DNA of 64,000 nucleotides from Nitrospirota bacterium (GTDB lineage Bacteria; Nitrospinota_A; UBA7883; JACRGQ01): contig JAJRYD010000020.1 in NCBI GenBank assembly GCA_024275955.1, positions 1 through 64,000 on the forward strand, read 5' to 3'. A program made the position numbers and the translations under genes. Every line of letters starts with the position of its first letter. Positions within the stretch are counted from its first letter, which is position 1. Of the stretch, positions 61,290-64,000 are shown piece after piece. The notes under the pieces are model-generated. The model was given only the letters and a program-made list of their open reading frames with translations, was not told the origin of the DNA and ran no database searches.

Positions 61290-64000
61290 GGTTTAAGGCA
61301 TTATTTTTTGCCTGTCTGCTGTCGTTTTTTGTACCAGCGCAGAATGCACATGCCGAAAGCAATGCCGATTATACGCATACTCCTATCTTCATGAGCAACA
61401 GCGTAACGCCGAATGTGATGATACTGCTCGATAACTCCGGCAGTATGAATGACCTTGCCTACGCAAGTGCCTACGACACCGCAACGACATACTACGGCTA
61501 TTTTTCATCCTCTCTCACATATAGCTACGCAAGCAGTACGTTTATCATTGATGGAAGCGGTGCTTGGAGTGGAAATTTTTTGAATTGGGCCACTATGCGT
61601 CGGGTAGATATAGCTAGAAAAGTTTTAGTCGGAGGGAAGGCGACATCGCGGACAGGAGGAGGGAGTACGACCAATGTCGGTGATTCTGGTTCCGGATGGT
61701 ATGTGGAAAAAAGTGGAAGCAACTCTGATGCTTCTACCCTCGCGCCGTTTGTCGGGTCGAAGTACAACTACATACTATATAACGGCTATTTGTATATAGT
61801 CGATACAGATGCAAATAGCCTCGTAGGTGTGTATACAATTGAGGTAGCCAAAGATTCAGCGCAAGAGCCTGACGATTTTCTCAATGGAAATCTCGCGGGG
61901 ATAATGCAGAAGGTATCGACTCAGGCGAGATGGGGACTCGCTTTTTTTAATAGCACAGGCCAAGGCTCTTCCGAAGGCGGTAGCAGTGACGATGGTGCTT
62001 ATGTCTCGCAACATATTACAGGCACTGGATATGGAACCAACTTCATATCTGATATAGAAAACACTGCCGCGACCAACTGGACACCGCTTGCTGAATCACT
62101 GTACCAGATTTCAGGGTACTACGCTCAATCTACCGGAATCAGGTACCAGAGCAGTAATTATTCTACAGGTCTGCAGGGCAACGACCCGTTTTACTTCAGC
62201 TCATACAGCGGATACATAAGCTGTAGCAAAAACTTTGTCATCATCATTACGGATGGCGCCGCTACGATGTACTCGAACATACCATCCACCGCGCCGATAG
62301 GTACCGGCAACCTGCAGGATTATGATGGTGATGGCGACAGTACACCATCAAGCCCTTACTATCAAAGTGACTACCTCGACGATGTAGCCCTTTGGGCGCA
62401 TACAACCGACCTGCGCTCCGACCTTAGTAACAACCAAACACTTACCATATACGCGGTTTACGCTTTTGGTAATGATCCAACCGCGGAAACACTCCTTAAA
62501 GATACAGCAAAGAACGGTGGATTTATCGACACCGACGACAGTGGCACGCCGAATATAACAGGGGAGTGGGATGCTGACGGAGACGGTATACCGGATACCT
62601 ATTATCAGGCATCCGATGGTGCGTCTCTTGAAACTCAGCTTACGACAGCGATTACCGATATCTTAAAAAGAACAAGCTCGGGAACAGCGTTATCGGTACT
62701 TGGAACATCTGCCTCCGGCGCGGGCAACGTATATCAGGCTTATTTTCTTCCAAGCGAAACCGTGGTTAGTGCCGGCGGCACTAGTGATATCGAATGGCTT
62801 GGCCACTTAATGTCGCTGAGTGTCGATTCCTTTGGAAGCTTGCGTGATAAAAATAACAACTGCATGGGCTTTACTTTTGACACAAACACAAATCAGACGA
62901 ATATACAGATCTTCTCTGAATCGGCCAGTTTGTGTACGACAACCGTTACATCCGAGATGTCTCTTTCTAGTTGGGCCGATTACAACTGGGACGCAGGCGA
63001 ATCGTTAGCCACGAGAGCTTGGGATAGCAGAAATGTTTATGGGTTTCGAGACGCGAATGAAAACGGCACTCCAGATATAGGGGAGCTGGATACGCTCGGC
63101 ACTCTTTTTAATTATTGGAAGTACCTCGGAGCCGCTGATTATAACGAAGCGGTAGATGTGGTTAATTTTGTAAGAGGTGAAGTTAGAACAGGGTTGCGCG
63201 ACAGGACAGATGCAAATGGAAACGAATGGAAACTTGGGGATATTATACATTCCACACCAACGGTTCTCTCAAAGCCGATGGAAGCTTACGATCTCCTTTA
63301 TCAGGATACAACTTACGCGGAATATTTAGCGAAACATAAAAATAGAGATACTATGATTTACATCGGCGCGAACGATGGGCAGATACATGCGTTTACCGGC
63401 AGTGCCGGTTTTGAAATGTGGTCACTGGTGCCGTATAACCTGTTGCCGCACCTTCGCTGGCTAAAAGAGACTACCTACTCGCATGTTTACTATATGGACG
63501 CGAAGGCCAAGGCGACTGATGTGCAGACTTTTAACTGTGATACTGACCATGTAGGTCAGACAAGCGGCAAATGCTGGGGAACCATACTGCTTGCCGGCAT
63601 GAGTATGGGAGGCGGTGAGATAAGCGACAGCGGGTTTGATGTCGATGGAGATGGAGATGCTCCAAGCAGTAACCAGCGGAAGTTTACATCGTCATTCGTA
63701 GCATTGGATGTTACCGATGCCACGGCAACTTCGCCTACGGTGTTGTGGGAGTTTGGGCACAACCTTGATGGAAGATTTCCATCTCTTGTCAGCGGTACAA
63801 ACGAGCTGGGCTTTACCATCTCTTATCCTGCCGTTGCAAAAGTGGGAACCAAATGGTTTGCCATTTTCGGCTCTGGCTCGAAGGCGGCCTATATGCCGGA
63901 TTATGACGGCGACAGCACGCAAACATCAAAGCTGTTTGTTGTTGATATCGAAACCGGAGATTTGGCGGCAAAGTTCACGGTAGCAGATTCCAACTCTATG
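61280..64000 (+). CDS. pilY1: PilY1-like pilus tip adhesin (5' part, cut by window end)
   Basis: A GTG at 61280 behind AAGGAGG starts a frame that stays open for all 907 codons to the window edge. After a signal peptide (cut near AQNAHA) there is a VWA-like start (VTPNVMILLDNSGSMND) with FVIIITDGAATMYSN. An Asp-rich loop (WDADGDGIPDTYY) follows, then the C-terminal PilY1 beta-propeller: GDIIHSTPTVLSKP, MIYIGANDGQIHAFTGS, LVPYNLLPHL, GKCWGTILLAGMSMGGG. PilY1 binds surfaces and integrins and tunes pilus retraction by a calcium site. The end lies outside the window. Confidence 0.92.
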   Translation, partial: MSLRFKALFFACLLSFFVPAQNAHAESNADYTHTPIFMSNSVTPNVMILLDNSGSMNDLAYASAYDTATTYYGYFSSSLTYSYASSTFIIDGSGAWSGNFLNWATMRRVDIARKVLVGGKATSRTGGGSTTNVGDSGSGWYVEKSGSNSDASTLAPFVGSKYNYILYNGYLYIVDTDANSLVGVYTIEVAKDSAQEPDDFLNGNLAGIMQKVSTQARWGLAFFNSTGQGSSEGGSSDDGAYVSQHITGTGYGTNFISDIENTAATNWTPLAESLYQISGYYAQSTGIRYQSSNYSTGLQGNDPFYFSSYSGYISCSKNFVIIITDGAATMYSNIPSTAPIGTGNLQDYDGDGDSTPSSPYYQSDYLDDVALWAHTTDLRSDLSNNQTLTIYAVYAFGNDPTAETLLKDTAKNGGFIDTDDSGTPNITGEWDADGDGIPDTYYQASDGASLETQLTTAITDILKRTSSGTALSVLGTSASGAGNVYQAYFLPSETVVSAGGTSDIEWLGHLMSLSVDSFGSLRDKNNNCMGFTFDTNTNQTNIQIFSESASLCTTTVTSEMSLSSWADYNWDAGESLATRAWDSRNVYGFRDANENGTPDIGELDTLGTLFNYWKYLGAADYNEAVDVVNFVRGEVRTGLRDRTDANGNEWKLGDIIHSTPTVLSKPMEAYDLLYQDTTYAEYLAKHKNRDTMIYIGANDGQIHAFTGSAGFEMWSLVPYNLLPHLRWLKETTYSHVYYMDAKAKATDVQTFNCDTDHVGQTSGKCWGTILLAGMSMGGGEISDSGFDVDGDGDAPSSNQRKFTSSFVALDVTDATATSPTVLWEFGHNLDGRFPSLVSGTNELGFTISYPAVAKVGTKWFAIFGSGSKAAYMPDYDGDSTQTSKLFVVDIETGDLAAKFTVADSNSM

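Overview
This 64 kb window comes from a Gram-negative bacterium with outer-membrane secretins, many lipoproteins and type IV pili. The genes suggest a deltaproteobacterium-like lineage or a related candidate phylum. The clues are oleABCD as separate genes, class II (B12) ribonucleotide reductase, B12-binding radical SAM, two pilMNOPQ-type sets and a Haliangium-type microcompartment shell. No rRNA is present, so the taxonomy is inference. Gene density is high, many genes overlap by a few bases, and GTG and TTG starts are common.

1-16 kb: a tRNA-Met(CAU); a complete olefin (head-to-head hydrocarbon) operon oleA-oleB-oleC-oleD on the minus strand; uvrB; a small six-cysteine zinc-ribbon gene; an ITPase; a lipoprotein; a PTPS/QueD-family enzyme; a GNAT acetyltransferase; a B12-binding radical SAM enzyme; then an operon of three FlgO-domain lipoproteins (four FlgO domains) and a PEGA-domain protein.

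15-23.5 kb: nrdJ behind two NrdR-like boxes, a frameshifted Mrr-like nuclease gene, a VanZ-like membrane protein, dacB, recJ and, on the minus strand, pfkA.

23.6-38 kb: two type IV pilus alignment/secretin clusters point at each other. The plus-strand set is xre-pilM-pilN-pilO-pilP-pilQ-lipoprotein-aroB. Its pilP is split between two frames at an A AAA AAG heptamer. The minus-strand set is a PilM-PilN fusion, PilO, PilP, a lipoprotein secretin and a FlgT/FlgO-like periplasmic protein. Two small membrane proteins of unknown function lie where the clusters meet.

38-46 kb: pdxA, glnE, dprA, a dCache-HAMP histidine kinase and a CDF metal exporter.

46.3-53.4 kb: a bacterial microcompartment operon. 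It has a MurR/RpiR regulator, two trimer shell proteins, one hexamer protein, three pentamer proteins, a CoA-acylating aldehyde dehydrogenase, a PduS/RnfC-like Fe-S flavoprotein and a class II aldolase with a cysteine-rich tail. The shell set resembles that of the Haliangium ochraceum compartment. The enzymes fit splitting of a sugar phosphate and handling of the aldehyde product inside the shell.

53.4-64 kb: a 1477-residue hybrid kinase (HAMP-PAS-GAF-PAS-HK-REC-REC-Hpt), an unknown secreted protein, an extremely acidic Asp-rich repeat protein, and a minor-pilin operon pilV-pilW-pilX-pilY1 that runs off the right edge.
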